DNA of 64,000 nucleotides from Mycobacterium sp. IS-1590. Its GTDB lineage: Bacteria > Actinomycetota > Actinomycetes > Mycobacteriales > Mycobacteriaceae. The stretch is from contig NZ_LQIW01000023.1 in assembly GCF_001500025.1 (NCBI RefSeq), forward strand, positions 124,001 through 188,000, read 5' to 3'. Positions 1 to 9,768 of this stretch are shown here, one piece after another (the stretch's first letter is position 1; each line of letters begins with the position of its first letter). The notes under the pieces are model-generated. The model did no database searches, was not told the DNA's origin, and saw only the letters and a program-made list of their open reading frames with translations. The position numbers were made by a program, and so were the translations under genes.

Positions 1-197
1 GTGGTCGTCGATTTGCCGTTGGTTCCGGTGACGACCACGGTGCGACGGCCCGCGCCGAGCTGTCGCAGCAGCGACTTGTCGAGCGCCAGCGCGACCAGCC
101 CGCCGATCATCGCGCCCGCACCGCGCCCGGTGACCCGCGACGCCCAGCGAGCGCCAGAGCCGGCCGCCAGGGCGAGCCTTCCGCGTGTCGTGACCAT
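1..197 (-). CDS. murT: MurT-like lipid II isoglutaminyl synthase subunit (N-terminal part only)
   Basis: Only the first 65 residues are present; the gene runs off the left edge. Residues about 57-64 read TGTNGKST, the ATP-binding P-loop of Mur ligases, preceded by a short basic/hydrophobic N-terminus typical of actinobacterial MurT. The family works with the glutaminase GatD to amidate D-glutamate of lipid II in peptidoglycan synthesis. The ATG at 197 is the first good start. Its position divergent to a DnaQ-like gene and close to leuA matches the mycobacterial order (Rv3712 region), which supports MurT over another Mur ligase. GatD cannot be seen because it would lie outside the window. Confidence 0.82.
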   Translation of the reverse strand, partial: MVTTRGRLALAAGSGARWASRVTGRGAGAMIGGLVALALDKSLLRQLGAGRRTVVVTGTNGKSTT

Positions 198-281
198 CCC
201 CGGCAGTTTAGGTAGCCGACACGCTGGCGGGCGATTCGGCGAGGTCCCGTCTTTGTCACAGCACCATGCGATCCTGACGAA

Positions 282-1322
282 GTGGGCCCAACGGACGCCG
301 GAACTCGCCGGCCGAGCGGCTCTGACGCCGAGAATCGGCCGGGCTGGGGCCGGCCGGCGGAACACGCCGGATCGGGCTGGGCCGTCGTCGACGTGGAGAC
401 CTCAGGCTTCCGGCCGGGCCAGGCCCGCATCGTCAGCATCGCCGCGCTGGCCCTCGGCGACGACGGCAACGTCGAACAGAGCCTGTACAGCCTGCTCAAC
501 CCCGGTGTGGATCCGGGTCCCACGCACGTGCACGGCCTGACGGCAGAGATGCTGGAGGGCCAGCCCACCTTCGGCGACATCGTCGACCCCCTCACCGAGT
601 TGCTCGACGGCCGCACCCTGGTCGCCCACAATGTCGGCTTCGACTATTCGTTCCTGGCCGCCGAGGCCGAGCTGGTCAACCGCGAGCTGCCCACCGACAC
701 CGTGATGTGCACGGTCGAACTGGCCCGCAGGCTCGACCTGGGCACCCAGAACCTGCGGCTCGAGACGCTCGCCGCGCACTGGGGGATCAGCCAGATCCGT
801 CCGCACGACGCCCTCGACGACGCCATGGTGCTCGCCCAGATCCTCAAGCCGGTGCTGGTGCGCGCCCGCGAACGCAGGGTCTGGCTACCGGTGCACCCGG
901 TCTCTCGTCGGCGCTGGCCCAACGGCGTCGTCACCCACGACGAGCTGCGCCCGCTCAAAGCCGTCGCGTCCCGCCGTCCGTGCCCCTACGTCAATCCCGG
1001 CCGGTACGTCGCCGGGCGACCGCTGGTGCAGGGCATGCGGATCGCGCTGTCCGCCGAGGTCGAACGCACTCACGAAGAGCTGATCGAACGGATCCTGCAC
1101 GCCGGCCTGGCCTACACCGACACCGTCGACGCCGAAACCTCGGTGGTGGTCTGCAACGACGCCCATCCGGTCCAGGGCAAGGGTTACCACGCCGGGGAGC
1201 TGGGGGTCCCGCTGGTCTCCGACGCCGCATTCATGCGCGCGATCGACGGCGTCGTCGGCGGCACCGGCATCGAGGAATTCACCGACACCACCCTGGCCGG
1301 CGACCAGTTCGCACTGTTCTGA
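282..1322 (+). CDS. dnaQ: DEDDh 3'-5' exonuclease with C-terminal BRCT-like region (DnaQ/Pol III epsilon-like)
   Basis: 346 residues from a GTG start. The exonuclease motifs are all visible: ExoI VDVETSG (D37, E39), ExoII VAHNVGFD (H116, D121) and ExoIII HDALDD (H175, D180), which is the DEDDh signature. The C-terminal third (about 250-340) has the spacing of a BRCT-like domain. This corresponds to the mycobacterial Rv3711c-type protein, annotated as a Pol III epsilon homologue; in mycobacteria the main replicative proofreading is attributed to the PHP domain of DnaE1, so a repair role is at least as likely (established knowledge, not visible here). The residues before about 30 are low complexity, so the true start may be downstream. 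A small membrane-protein gene follows with no gap. Confidence 0.9.
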   Translation: MGPTDAGTRRPSGSDAENRPGWGRPAEHAGSGWAVVDVETSGFRPGQARIVSIAALALGDDGNVEQSLYSLLNPGVDPGPTHVHGLTAEMLEGQPTFGDIVDPLTELLDGRTLVAHNVGFDYSFLAAEAELVNRELPTDTVMCTVELARRLDLGTQNLRLETLAAHWGISQIRPHDALDDAMVLAQILKPVLVRARERRVWLPVHPVSRRRWPNGVVTHDELRPLKAVASRRPCPYVNPGRYVAGRPLVQGMRIALSAEVERTHEELIERILHAGLAYTDTVDAETSVVVCNDAHPVQGKGYHAGELGVPLVSDAAFMRAIDGVVGGTGIEEFTDTTLAGDQFALF

Positions 1323-1628
1323 ATGTCGGACCATCGCATCGTCCTGGTGGACGTCGCCACCGCGTCGGCCCTCGCGCAGGTGCTGCCGGTGCTGCTGCTC
1401 ACGCTCACCGTCGAGCTCAGGCGGACCCAGCTGCACCGAACTCAGCCCCGACTGCTGCTCGGGGGCCTGTTCGTGATCTTCGGCGTCGTCGAGACGGTTC
1501 TGGTGATCTCGATCGACGGTTCGCTGATCCCGTTCCAGTGGTTCGATCTGGTGTCCGCGTTGGCGATCCTGGGTCTTCTCGCGGTGATCTTCTGGATGTC
1601 GCTCGTCGACTCAGCTCGACGCGAGTGA
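1323..1628 (+). CDS. Small membrane protein, function unknown
   Basis: 101 residues. Its ATG follows directly on the TGA of the exonuclease gene, so the two are probably translated together. I see three hydrophobic segments (about 10-30, 44-64 and 74-95) separated by short charged loops; the second and third are clear membrane helices. No catalytic motif is visible. It lies tail to tail with leuA, 16 bases apart. I do not recognise the family, and a role in DNA metabolism is not implied by position alone. Confidence 0.7.
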   Translation: MSDHRIVLVDVATASALAQVLPVLLLTLTVELRRTQLHRTQPRLLLGGLFVIFGVVETVLVISIDGSLIPFQWFDLVSALAILGLLAVIFWMSLVDSARRE

Positions 1629-1644
1629 GTGCCCCGGGTGCGGG

Positions 1645-3630
<1,986 letters not shown>

Positions 3631-4278
3631 CTAGACCTGCGAGTCCGGGAACGCGATGACCGACAGGAACCGGATCGGCAGCTCGACCAGATCCACCGGG
3701 CCGTGCGCGCCCTCCCCGTCGAACTGCAACGAGTCGCCGGGATGCAGCCGGTACACCGACCGGCTGTGGCTGTAGTCCATGACCCCTTCGAGGACGTAGA
3801 TGAACTCGGTGCCGGGGTGCTGGAACAGGGGATAGGTCTGGCTCTTCTCCGACAGCGTGACCTGCAGGCATTCCAGTCGCTTGTGTTCGCCGCGCAGCGA
3901 GCCGAGCAGCTGGTACTCGTGACCCTCGCGGGTGCCCTCGCGCACGATGCGCGCTCCGGAGCCCGCCTTGACGAAGGCGGCGGGCCGCTCGACGTCGGCG
4001 CCGCGGAACAGGCTGGTGACCGGGACGTCGAAGCCGGTCGCCAGCAGCGCGAGCGTGCTCAGGCTGCACGACGTCTGCGCGTTCTCTATCTTGCTCATCA
4101 TCGCCTTGGAGATGCCGACCCGCGCGGCCATCTCGGCGACCGTCAAACCCTGCTGCAGGCGGAGCCGCCGGACGTTGCGCCCGATGGCCGCCTCGATCTC
4201 GAGCTCGGAGACAGGCGCCTGCGGATCGCGGTCGCGGGCGGTGCCGGATCTGTTGCGGAGCAGCGGTACGTCAGACAT
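3631..4278 (-). CDS. XRE-family regulator with C-terminal cupin domain
   Basis: 215 residues. An XRE helix-turn-helix spans about 33-90 (GLTVAEMAARVGISKAMMSK), and a cupin barrel spans about 135-212 (HPGTEFIYVLEG and HPGDSLQFDGEGAHG). This architecture is shared with PuuR, the putrescine-pathway repressor of E. coli, and with regulators of other glutamylation or amine-oxidation clusters; the cupin would bind the inducer. It is the last gene of the leftward amine-nitrogen operon, 15 bases after the FAD oxidoreductase, so it probably controls that operon. The ATG at 4278 leaves a charged N-terminal tail of about 30 residues before the DNA-binding domain. Confidence 0.9.
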   Translation of the reverse strand: MSDVPLLRNRSGTARDRDPQAPVSELEIEAAIGRNVRRLRLQQGLTVAEMAARVGISKAMMSKIENAQTSCSLSTLALLATGFDVPVTSLFRGADVERPAAFVKAGSGARIVREGTREGHEYQLLGSLRGEHKRLECLQVTLSEKSQTYPLFQHPGTEFIYVLEGVMDYSHSRSVYRLHPGDSLQFDGEGAHGPVDLVELPIRFLSVIAFPDSQV

Positions 4279-4293
4279 GTCTACTGACAGGAA

Positions 4294-5487
4294 TCATCGC
4301 ATCTGGCCGGCGCCGACATACGGATGTGGGCTCGCCAGCAGGTCGCCGTCGGCAAAGCGCGACAGCCGGAAGTCGGTCTCGGGGATTCGCGGGTCGCTGC
4401 TGTGTCCGTCGACCACCAGGTCGGCGATCAGCCGGCCGACTGCGGGCGCGATCTTGAAGCCGTGTCCGCTGAAGCCGGCCGCCACCAGCAAGCCGTCGAT
4501 TTCGGTGGCGCTGATCACCGGGTTCCAATCCGGGGTGGCGTCATAGCAGCCCGCGTAGCTGCCCGTGATCGCCGCATCGGCGAACACGGGGAACCGGGTG
4601 CCGACGCGTTCGACGGTCAGGTCGACGAACGACTCGGTGGCGCGGTTGGAGTACGCGTCGGGGTCGGCGTGCTCGGGCTCGGACAGGTCGCTGTTGCCGA
4701 ACAGGATCTCGCCGCCTAGTTCCGGGCGCACATACTGCAGCGAGACCAGATCGGAGAACACGGGCACCGGTCCGACATCCACGCCGGGAGAGATCAGCAC
4801 GATCTGTTCGCGCACCACCTTGATGGGTACGTCGATGCCGTACGGCGAGAGGAACGGTTGCGTCCACACACCGGTGGCGACGACGACGGTGTGCGCCGAG
4901 ACCTTGTCGCCGTCGGCGGTGCGCACACCGGTGACACGGTCGCCGTCGAGCACGAGTTCGGTTGCGGCCGTGCCCTGCCGGATCCGCACACCGGCGGCCC
5001 GCGCCGAGGCAGCGAACGCCTGTGCGGTCTGGTACGCGTCGCCGTAGCCGCCGCGGGACTCCCACCCGAAAGCGGCGAAGGGTGACAGGTCCGCCCACGG
5101 CCACATCCGCGCGACCTCGTCGGCGTCGATCTCCTCGGTCTGCACACCGACGGACCGTTGTGCGACCAGGCTTCTGCGCAGCGCCTCGACGTCGCGCGGG
5201 CCGACTCCGACGACGTAGCCGGTCTGCCGGAAGCCGATGTCGCGCGCCTGATCCCCCAGGAACTGCTGAGGCTTCTCGAACACCTCCAGCCCGACGGTGG
5301 CCATCGCCGCCAGCGAGCTGACCCCGTAATGGCAGCGGACGATGCCGCTCGACTTGCCGGTCATCCCGGAGCCGACGGTATTGCGTTCCAGCACAACGAC
5401 GTCGGTGACTCCGCGTTGACTCAACGCCCACGCCGCGGCGGCGCCCTCGATGCCGCCGCCGATGATCACGACATCCGCTGTGGTCAC
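4294..5487 (-). CDS. FAD-dependent amine oxidoreductase (DAO/SoxB type)
   Basis: 397 residues. VVIIGGGIEGAAAAWAL at the N-terminus is the Rossmann FAD-binding GxGxxG motif, followed by the D-amino-acid/sarcosine oxidase pattern; the C-terminal AAGFSGHGFKIAPAVG is the second FAD-binding block of this family. The GTG at 5487 overlaps the stop of the upstream gene as GTGA, which fixes the start. Known relatives oxidise N-methyl amino acids (sarcosine, N-methylglutamate) or gamma-glutamyl-polyamines (PuuB). As it follows GS-like and glutamate-synthase-like subunits, I infer oxidation of an N-alkylglutamate or gamma-glutamylamine to glutamate plus aldehyde or ammonia. Only one subunit is present, unlike four-subunit MgdABCD. 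Confidence 0.88.
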   Translation of the reverse strand: MTTADVVIIGGGIEGAAAAWALSQRGVTDVVVLERNTVGSGMTGKSSGIVRCHYGVSSLAAMATVGLEVFEKPQQFLGDQARDIGFRQTGYVVGVGPRDVEALRRSLVAQRSVGVQTEEIDADEVARMWPWADLSPFAAFGWESRGGYGDAYQTAQAFAASARAAGVRIRQGTAATELVLDGDRVTGVRTADGDKVSAHTVVVATGVWTQPFLSPYGIDVPIKVVREQIVLISPGVDVGPVPVFSDLVSLQYVRPELGGEILFGNSDLSEPEHADPDAYSNRATESFVDLTVERVGTRFPVFADAAITGSYAGCYDATPDWNPVISATEIDGLLVAAGFSGHGFKIAPAVGRLIADLVVDGHSSDPRIPETDFRLSRFADGDLLASPHPYVGAGQMR

Positions 5488-6791
5488 GAGCCGGGGATCC
5501 AGTTCGTGCCGGCGAGCGGGACGCGCGCCATCGCGGCCGCCTCGATCGTGACCGCGGCCAGGTCTTCGGGCTCGAGATGGCACACGTGGGATTTACCGCA
5601 GGCCCGGGCGATGGTCTGGGCCTCCATCGTCAGCACCCGCAGGTAATTGGCCAATCGGCGGCCACCTTCGACCGGATCGAATCGCGCCGCCAACTCCGGG
5701 TCCTGCGTGCTGATGCCCGCGGGATCGGTGCCGTCCTGGAAGTCGTCGAAGAAACCCGCTGCGCTGCCGAGCTTCTCGTACTCGGCGGCGTACCGAGGGT
5801 GGTTGTCGCCCAACGCGATCAGCGCCGCCGTGCCGATGGCGACGGCGTCGGCGCCCAGCGCCAGGGCCTTGGCGACGTCGGCGCCCGTGCGGATGCCACC
5901 CGAGACGATCAGTTGCACTCGCCGGTGCACGCCGAGTTCCTGCAGCGCCCGCACCGCCTCAGGTACGGCGGCCAGCGTCGGGATGCCGACGTGTTCGATG
6001 AACACCTCCTGGGTGGCCGCGGTGCCGCCCTGCATACCGTCGACGACGACCACGTCGGCGCCGGCGTGCACCGCGAGTTTCACGTCGTAGTAGGTGCGAG
6101 TGGCGCCGATCTTGACGTAGATCGGCTTCTCCCAGTCGGTGATCTCACGCAACTCGTTGATCTTGATGGTCAGGTCGTCCGGGCCGGTCCAGTCCGGGTG
6201 CCTGCACGCCGATCGCTGGTCGATACCCTCGGGCAGCGTGCGCATCGCCGCGACACGCGGTGAGATCTTCTGCCCCAACAACATTCCGCCCCCGCCGGGT
6301 TTTGCGCCCTGGCCGAGCACCACCTCGATCGCGTCGGCCTTGCGCAGGTCGTCGGGGTTCATCCCGTATCGCGACGGCAGGTACTGATAGACCAGGTACT
6401 TGCTCTGGCCGCGTTCCTCGGGGGTCATGCCGCCGTCGCCGGTGGTGGTCGAGGTGCCGACCTCGCTGGCGCCGCGACCGAGGGCCTCCTTGGCTGGTCC
6501 GCTCAACGCGCCGAACGACATACCGGCGATCGTGACCGGAATATCCAGGTGCAACGGATGTTTGGCGTGCCGGTCACCGAGCACCACGTCGGTGTCGCAC
6601 CTCTCGCGGTATCCCTCCAGTGGATAACGCGACATCGACGCCCCGAGGAAGAGGAGGTCGTCGAAGTGTGGCAGCGGCCGTTTTGCGCCCCAGCCGCGGA
6701 TGTCGTAGATGCCGGTTTCGGCCGCGCGCTGGATGCCGGCGATGGTGGTGCGGTCGAAGGTCGCGGATTCGCGAAGGGCCCAGGTGTTCAT
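5484..6791 (-). CDS. FMN-binding glutamate synthase-family subunit (MgsC/GltB2-like)
   Basis: 435 residues. The (beta/alpha)8 FMN barrel of the glutamate synthase central domain is recognised by IAGMSFGALSGPAKEAL, TTGDGGM, GQGAKPGGGGML, VVDGMQGG and the phosphate-binding GGIRTGADVAKALALGADAV. Three closely spaced Cys for the 3Fe-4S cluster of true GltB are not visible; only CGKSHVC near residue 405 remains. In the N-methylglutamate synthase MgsABC this is the C subunit, which converts gamma-glutamylmethylamide plus 2-oxoglutarate to N-methylglutamate. Its ATG overlaps the TGA of the GXGXG subunit gene (ATGA) and its end overlaps the oxidoreductase gene, so this is one translationally coupled unit. 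Confidence 0.9.
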   Translation of the reverse strand: MNTWALRESATFDRTTIAGIQRAAETGIYDIRGWGAKRPLPHFDDLLFLGASMSRYPLEGYRERCDTDVVLGDRHAKHPLHLDIPVTIAGMSFGALSGPAKEALGRGASEVGTSTTTGDGGMTPEERGQSKYLVYQYLPSRYGMNPDDLRKADAIEVVLGQGAKPGGGGMLLGQKISPRVAAMRTLPEGIDQRSACRHPDWTGPDDLTIKINELREITDWEKPIYVKIGATRTYYDVKLAVHAGADVVVVDGMQGGTAATQEVFIEHVGIPTLAAVPEAVRALQELGVHRRVQLIVSGGIRTGADVAKALALGADAVAIGTAALIALGDNHPRYAAEYEKLGSAAGFFDDFQDGTDPAGISTQDPELAARFDPVEGGRRLANYLRVLTMEAQTIARACGKSHVCHLEPEDLAAVTIEAAAMARVPLAGTNWIPGS

Positions 6792-7474
6792 CAGTAGCTC
6801 GACGCGTTGTCGACGTGGAAGTGGTAGAGGGATCGCGCCGACCCGTAGCGGGTGTACGCGTGCGTGTCGTCGCCGAATCCGGCGGCGGCCAACAGCTCGC
6901 GCAGCTCCCGGTGGTGTTCGGGCTGCATCGGTTTGGCGACGCAGTCGGCGCCCAGCGATGCGACCTCGCCGCGGACGTAGATGCGGGCCTCGTAGATCGA
7001 GTCGCCGAGCGCGTCGCCGGCGTTTCCGCGCACGACGAGGCGACCCGCCTGCGCCATGAACGCGCTCATGTGCCCGATGTCACCGCCCACGACGATGTCC
7101 ACTCCTTTCATCGAGATGCCGCACCGTGCGGCGGCGTTGCCGTCGATGACCAGCAGGCCGCCGTGGGCCGTCGCACCCGCCGACTGGGATGCGTTGCCCT
7201 TGACGCGGACGACGCCGCTCATCATGTTCTCGGCGACGCCCGTGCCCGCATTGCCGTTGATGGTCACCTCGGCCCGCTGGTTCATGCCCGCGGCGTAGTA
7301 GCCGACGTGACCGTCGATCGTCACCCGTACCGGCGCGTCGAGTCCGACCGCGACGTTGTGTGCGCCTGCGGGATTGGCGATCGTGACGTCACCGGACAAC
7401 CCCGGCGCGTGCAGGGCCGCGTTGACCTCGCGCAGGGCGGTGGTGGCCAGGTCGTATCCCACTAGCGTGTCCAT
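6791..7474 (-). CDS. GXGXG-motif glutamate synthase-like subunit (MgsB/GltB3-like)
   Basis: 227 residues made largely of the right-handed beta-helix repeats of the glutamate synthase C-terminal domain, visible as repeated strands ending in G-x-x-G: TIDGHVGYYAAG, TINGNAGTG, VKGNASQSAG, IDGNAAARCG, GGDIGHMSA and VRGNAGDALG. As a separate polypeptide this is the MgsB-type subunit, a structural element between amidotransferase and FMN subunits. The ATG at 7474 lies 13 bases inside the end of the preceding amidotransferase gene, consistent with coupling; alternative upstream starts would intrude further into that gene. Confidence 0.9.
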   Translation of the reverse strand: MDTLVGYDLATTALREVNAALHAPGLSGDVTIANPAGAHNVAVGLDAPVRVTIDGHVGYYAAGMNQRAEVTINGNAGTGVAENMMSGVVRVKGNASQSAGATAHGGLLVIDGNAAARCGISMKGVDIVVGGDIGHMSAFMAQAGRLVVRGNAGDALGDSIYEARIYVRGEVASLGADCVAKPMQPEHHRELRELLAAAGFGDDTHAYTRYGSARSLYHFHVDNASSY

Positions 7475-8334
7475 GCGTAGACCACCTCCGGTTCGGGTTC
7501 GAAGATCTTGGCCGCACCGACGCCGGGAAGGCCGGCCAGCGCGCGGTATTCGCTGGCCATCGCCACCCAGTCGGCGGTCTCGGCGACGACGGCGGGTTTG
7601 CACGCGATCGCGTCGCGCACCACGGCGAACGAATCGCGGTTGGACACCAGCAGCGTGTAGAAGCCGTCGAACTTCGCGCACAGTTCCTTCAGCGCGGTCT
7701 GCACGTCACAGCCCGCAGCGAGCCGGTGCGCGACGAACCGGGCTCCGACCTCGGTGTCGTTCTCGCTGTCGAATCGCACTCCGGCGGCGCGCAGTTCGCG
7801 GCGGATGGTGGCGTAGTTGGCGAACGACCCGTTGTGCACCAGGCACTGCTCGGGTCCGACCGCGTACGGATGGCATCCCGCGGGTGTCACCGCCGATTCG
7901 GTCGCCATCCGGGTGTGGCCGACGCCCTGCCAGCCCTGGGCCTTGGTCAGGTTCCAGTTCTCGGTCAGCGTTCGTGGGTGACCCACCCCCTTGAGCACCG
8001 CGAGGTCGGCGCCGAACCCGGAGACCAACGCATCGGGGTAGGCGGTCCGCACGGCGTCGTGCAGCGTCTCGGTCGACACCTTCGCAGTCACCAGGTACGT
8101 CGCGTCATACCGCGTCACCGTGACATCGAAACCGATGGCCCCCGCGGTCGGTTCGGTCTCCAGAACCGAGACACAACTCGTGCCGGGCGGCGTCAACGTC
8201 GGATCGCCGTAGACCGCGATTCCCGCGGAATCCGAACCGCGGTCGCCCATTTCGCAGAGCATGTCGGTGAGCAGTTCACCCAGCCGGGGATACAGGTCGG
8301 GGTTGCGCAGATGCAGGCCCACGATTCCGCACAT
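7462..8334 (-). CDS. Class II glutamine amidotransferase-like subunit (MgsA/GltB1-like)
   Basis: 290 residues. The protein starts MCGIVGLH, placing the catalytic Cys at position 2 after Met removal, as in Ntn-type class II amidotransferases; this chooses the ATG at 8334. Other family marks are GDRGSDSAGIA, GVGHTRMATESAV, LVHNGSFANY (oxyanion Asn-Gly) and SENDTEV. In glutamate synthase the domain hydrolyses glutamine; in MgsA it is thought to take the amide group from gamma-glutamylmethylamide. It follows the GS-like gene by 14 bases and overlaps the next subunit gene. Confidence 0.9.
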   Translation of the reverse strand: MCGIVGLHLRNPDLYPRLGELLTDMLCEMGDRGSDSAGIAVYGDPTLTPPGTSCVSVLETEPTAGAIGFDVTVTRYDATYLVTAKVSTETLHDAVRTAYPDALVSGFGADLAVLKGVGHPRTLTENWNLTKAQGWQGVGHTRMATESAVTPAGCHPYAVGPEQCLVHNGSFANYATIRRELRAAGVRFDSENDTEVGARFVAHRLAAGCDVQTALKELCAKFDGFYTLLVSNRDSFAVVRDAIACKPAVVAETADWVAMASEYRALAGLPGVGAAKIFEPEPEVVYAWTR

Positions 8335-8348
8335 CGTCAGGCTCCTCC

Positions 8349-9662
8349 TCAGAACGCGGTCAGGTAGTTGTCGATCTCCCATGTGGTGACCGCGCTGTGG
8401 TAGGCGAAGAACTCGTCGCGCTTGAGGTTCGCGAAGTAGGCGGCCACCCCGTCACCGGTGGCGTCCAGCACACCCGCGATGACGGGGTCGCTTTCGAGTT
8501 CGTCGACCGCGTGCAGCAGCGTGGCGGGCAGCGGCGAACGATGCTGAGCGCCAACGGGTCCGGGATCGGTGCTGCGCTTGATCCCGTCCAGGCCGGCGCC
8601 CAGCGCGGCCGCGACCGCCAGGTACGGGTTGGCCGAGCCGTCGCTGCCGCGCAACTCGATGCGATGGGCGTCGGGCACCCGGATGTAGTGCGTGCGGTCG
8701 TTGCCGCCGTAGCTCGGCGTGTTCGGTGACCAGGAGGCGCCCGATGCCGTCGTGGTGGCCCTGGTTCGCTTGTAGGAGTTGACGGTTGGCGCGACGACCG
8801 CCTGTAGCGCGCACGCGTGCTCGAGGATCCCGCCAAGGAACGCGTAGGCCGTGTCGGATAATCCGAGGCCGTGCTGATCGGGTTCGTCGGGTCCAGCCGG
8901 AAACACCGGCCTGCCCGCACTGGTCAGCGACAGGTGCAGGTGCAGGCCGCTGCCCGTGCGGTCGGCGAAGGGTTTGGGCATGAAGGTGGCCACCATGCCG
9001 CGCTCGGCGGCGATGGTCGAGAGCAGATAGCGCAGCGTCACGACCCGGTCGGCGGTGGTGAGCGCGTCGGCGAACTCGAAGTTCTGCTCGAACTGACCGT
9101 TGCCGTCCTCGTGATCATTGGCGTAGTTGGACCAGCCCAGCTGGTTCATCGCCCGCGAGATGGTGGTGAGGTGGTCGTACATCCGGGTGACGCCACGCGC
9201 GTCGTAACAGGGCTGGGCGGCCGTGTCGGCGGCGTCGGCGGTGCACAGCCCACCGTCGGCGGTGCGGCGCAACAGGAAGTACTCGACCTCCGCGCCCACC
9301 CACGGCTCGAAGCCGGCGTCGGCGGCCTGCTCGATCAGCGCCTTGAGGATGACGCGCGGCGCGTACGGCCACGGCGCCCCCTCGACGTGCGGGTCGCAGT
9401 GCACGATCGCCAGCCCGTCCTTGATGAACGGGATCGGGGTGAACGACTCGACGTCCGGGATCGCCATCATGTCAGGGTCTTTGGGCTCCTGGCCCATCGC
9501 TCCGACGGCGTATCCAGCGAACCCGACGCCGTCGGTCGCGAGCAGCTCGACCGCCTCGACGGGGACCAACTTGGCGCACGGCTTGCCGCGCAGGTCGACG
9601 AACAGGGCGAGGATGAACGTTGTCCCCGACTCCTCGGCCAGGGTGGCCAGATCTTTGGACAT
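8349..9662 (-). CDS. Glutamine synthetase-family enzyme, probable gamma-glutamylamide synthetase (GmaS/GlnT-like)
   Basis: 437 residues. GS catalytic motifs are visible: EVEYFLL (metal Glu), the variant NDHEDGNGQFEQNF, GSGLHLHLSL (HGSGxHxH type), NSYKR and RIELRGSDGSANPYLA. The HEDGNGQFE variant is the form I associate with GS-like enzymes that ligate amines other than ammonia, such as GmaS (glutamate + methylamine + ATP). Typical GmaS length is about 440, matching. It is the first enzyme gene of the cluster and is directly followed by the three MgsABC-like genes, which is the strongest evidence for an amine rather than ammonia substrate. The ATG at 9662 (MSKDLATLAEES) is chosen since upstream sequence is low quality coding. 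Confidence 0.9.
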   Translation of the reverse strand: MSKDLATLAEESGTTFILALFVDLRGKPCAKLVPVEAVELLATDGVGFAGYAVGAMGQEPKDPDMMAIPDVESFTPIPFIKDGLAIVHCDPHVEGAPWPYAPRVILKALIEQAADAGFEPWVGAEVEYFLLRRTADGGLCTADAADTAAQPCYDARGVTRMYDHLTTISRAMNQLGWSNYANDHEDGNGQFEQNFEFADALTTADRVVTLRYLLSTIAAERGMVATFMPKPFADRTGSGLHLHLSLTSAGRPVFPAGPDEPDQHGLGLSDTAYAFLGGILEHACALQAVVAPTVNSYKRTRATTTASGASWSPNTPSYGGNDRTHYIRVPDAHRIELRGSDGSANPYLAVAAALGAGLDGIKRSTDPGPVGAQHRSPLPATLLHAVDELESDPVIAGVLDATGDGVAAYFANLKRDEFFAYHSAVTTWEIDNYLTAF

Positions 9663-9768
9663 TGCTTTCGAACCTGTCTTCTGTAATGAATCTCTGTGTC
9701 GTGGAAGGAAACCCGAAAGGGCCGAAATAGCCGGCGCGGCAACGTACGCCGCGCCGGCCGGGTCCGGG

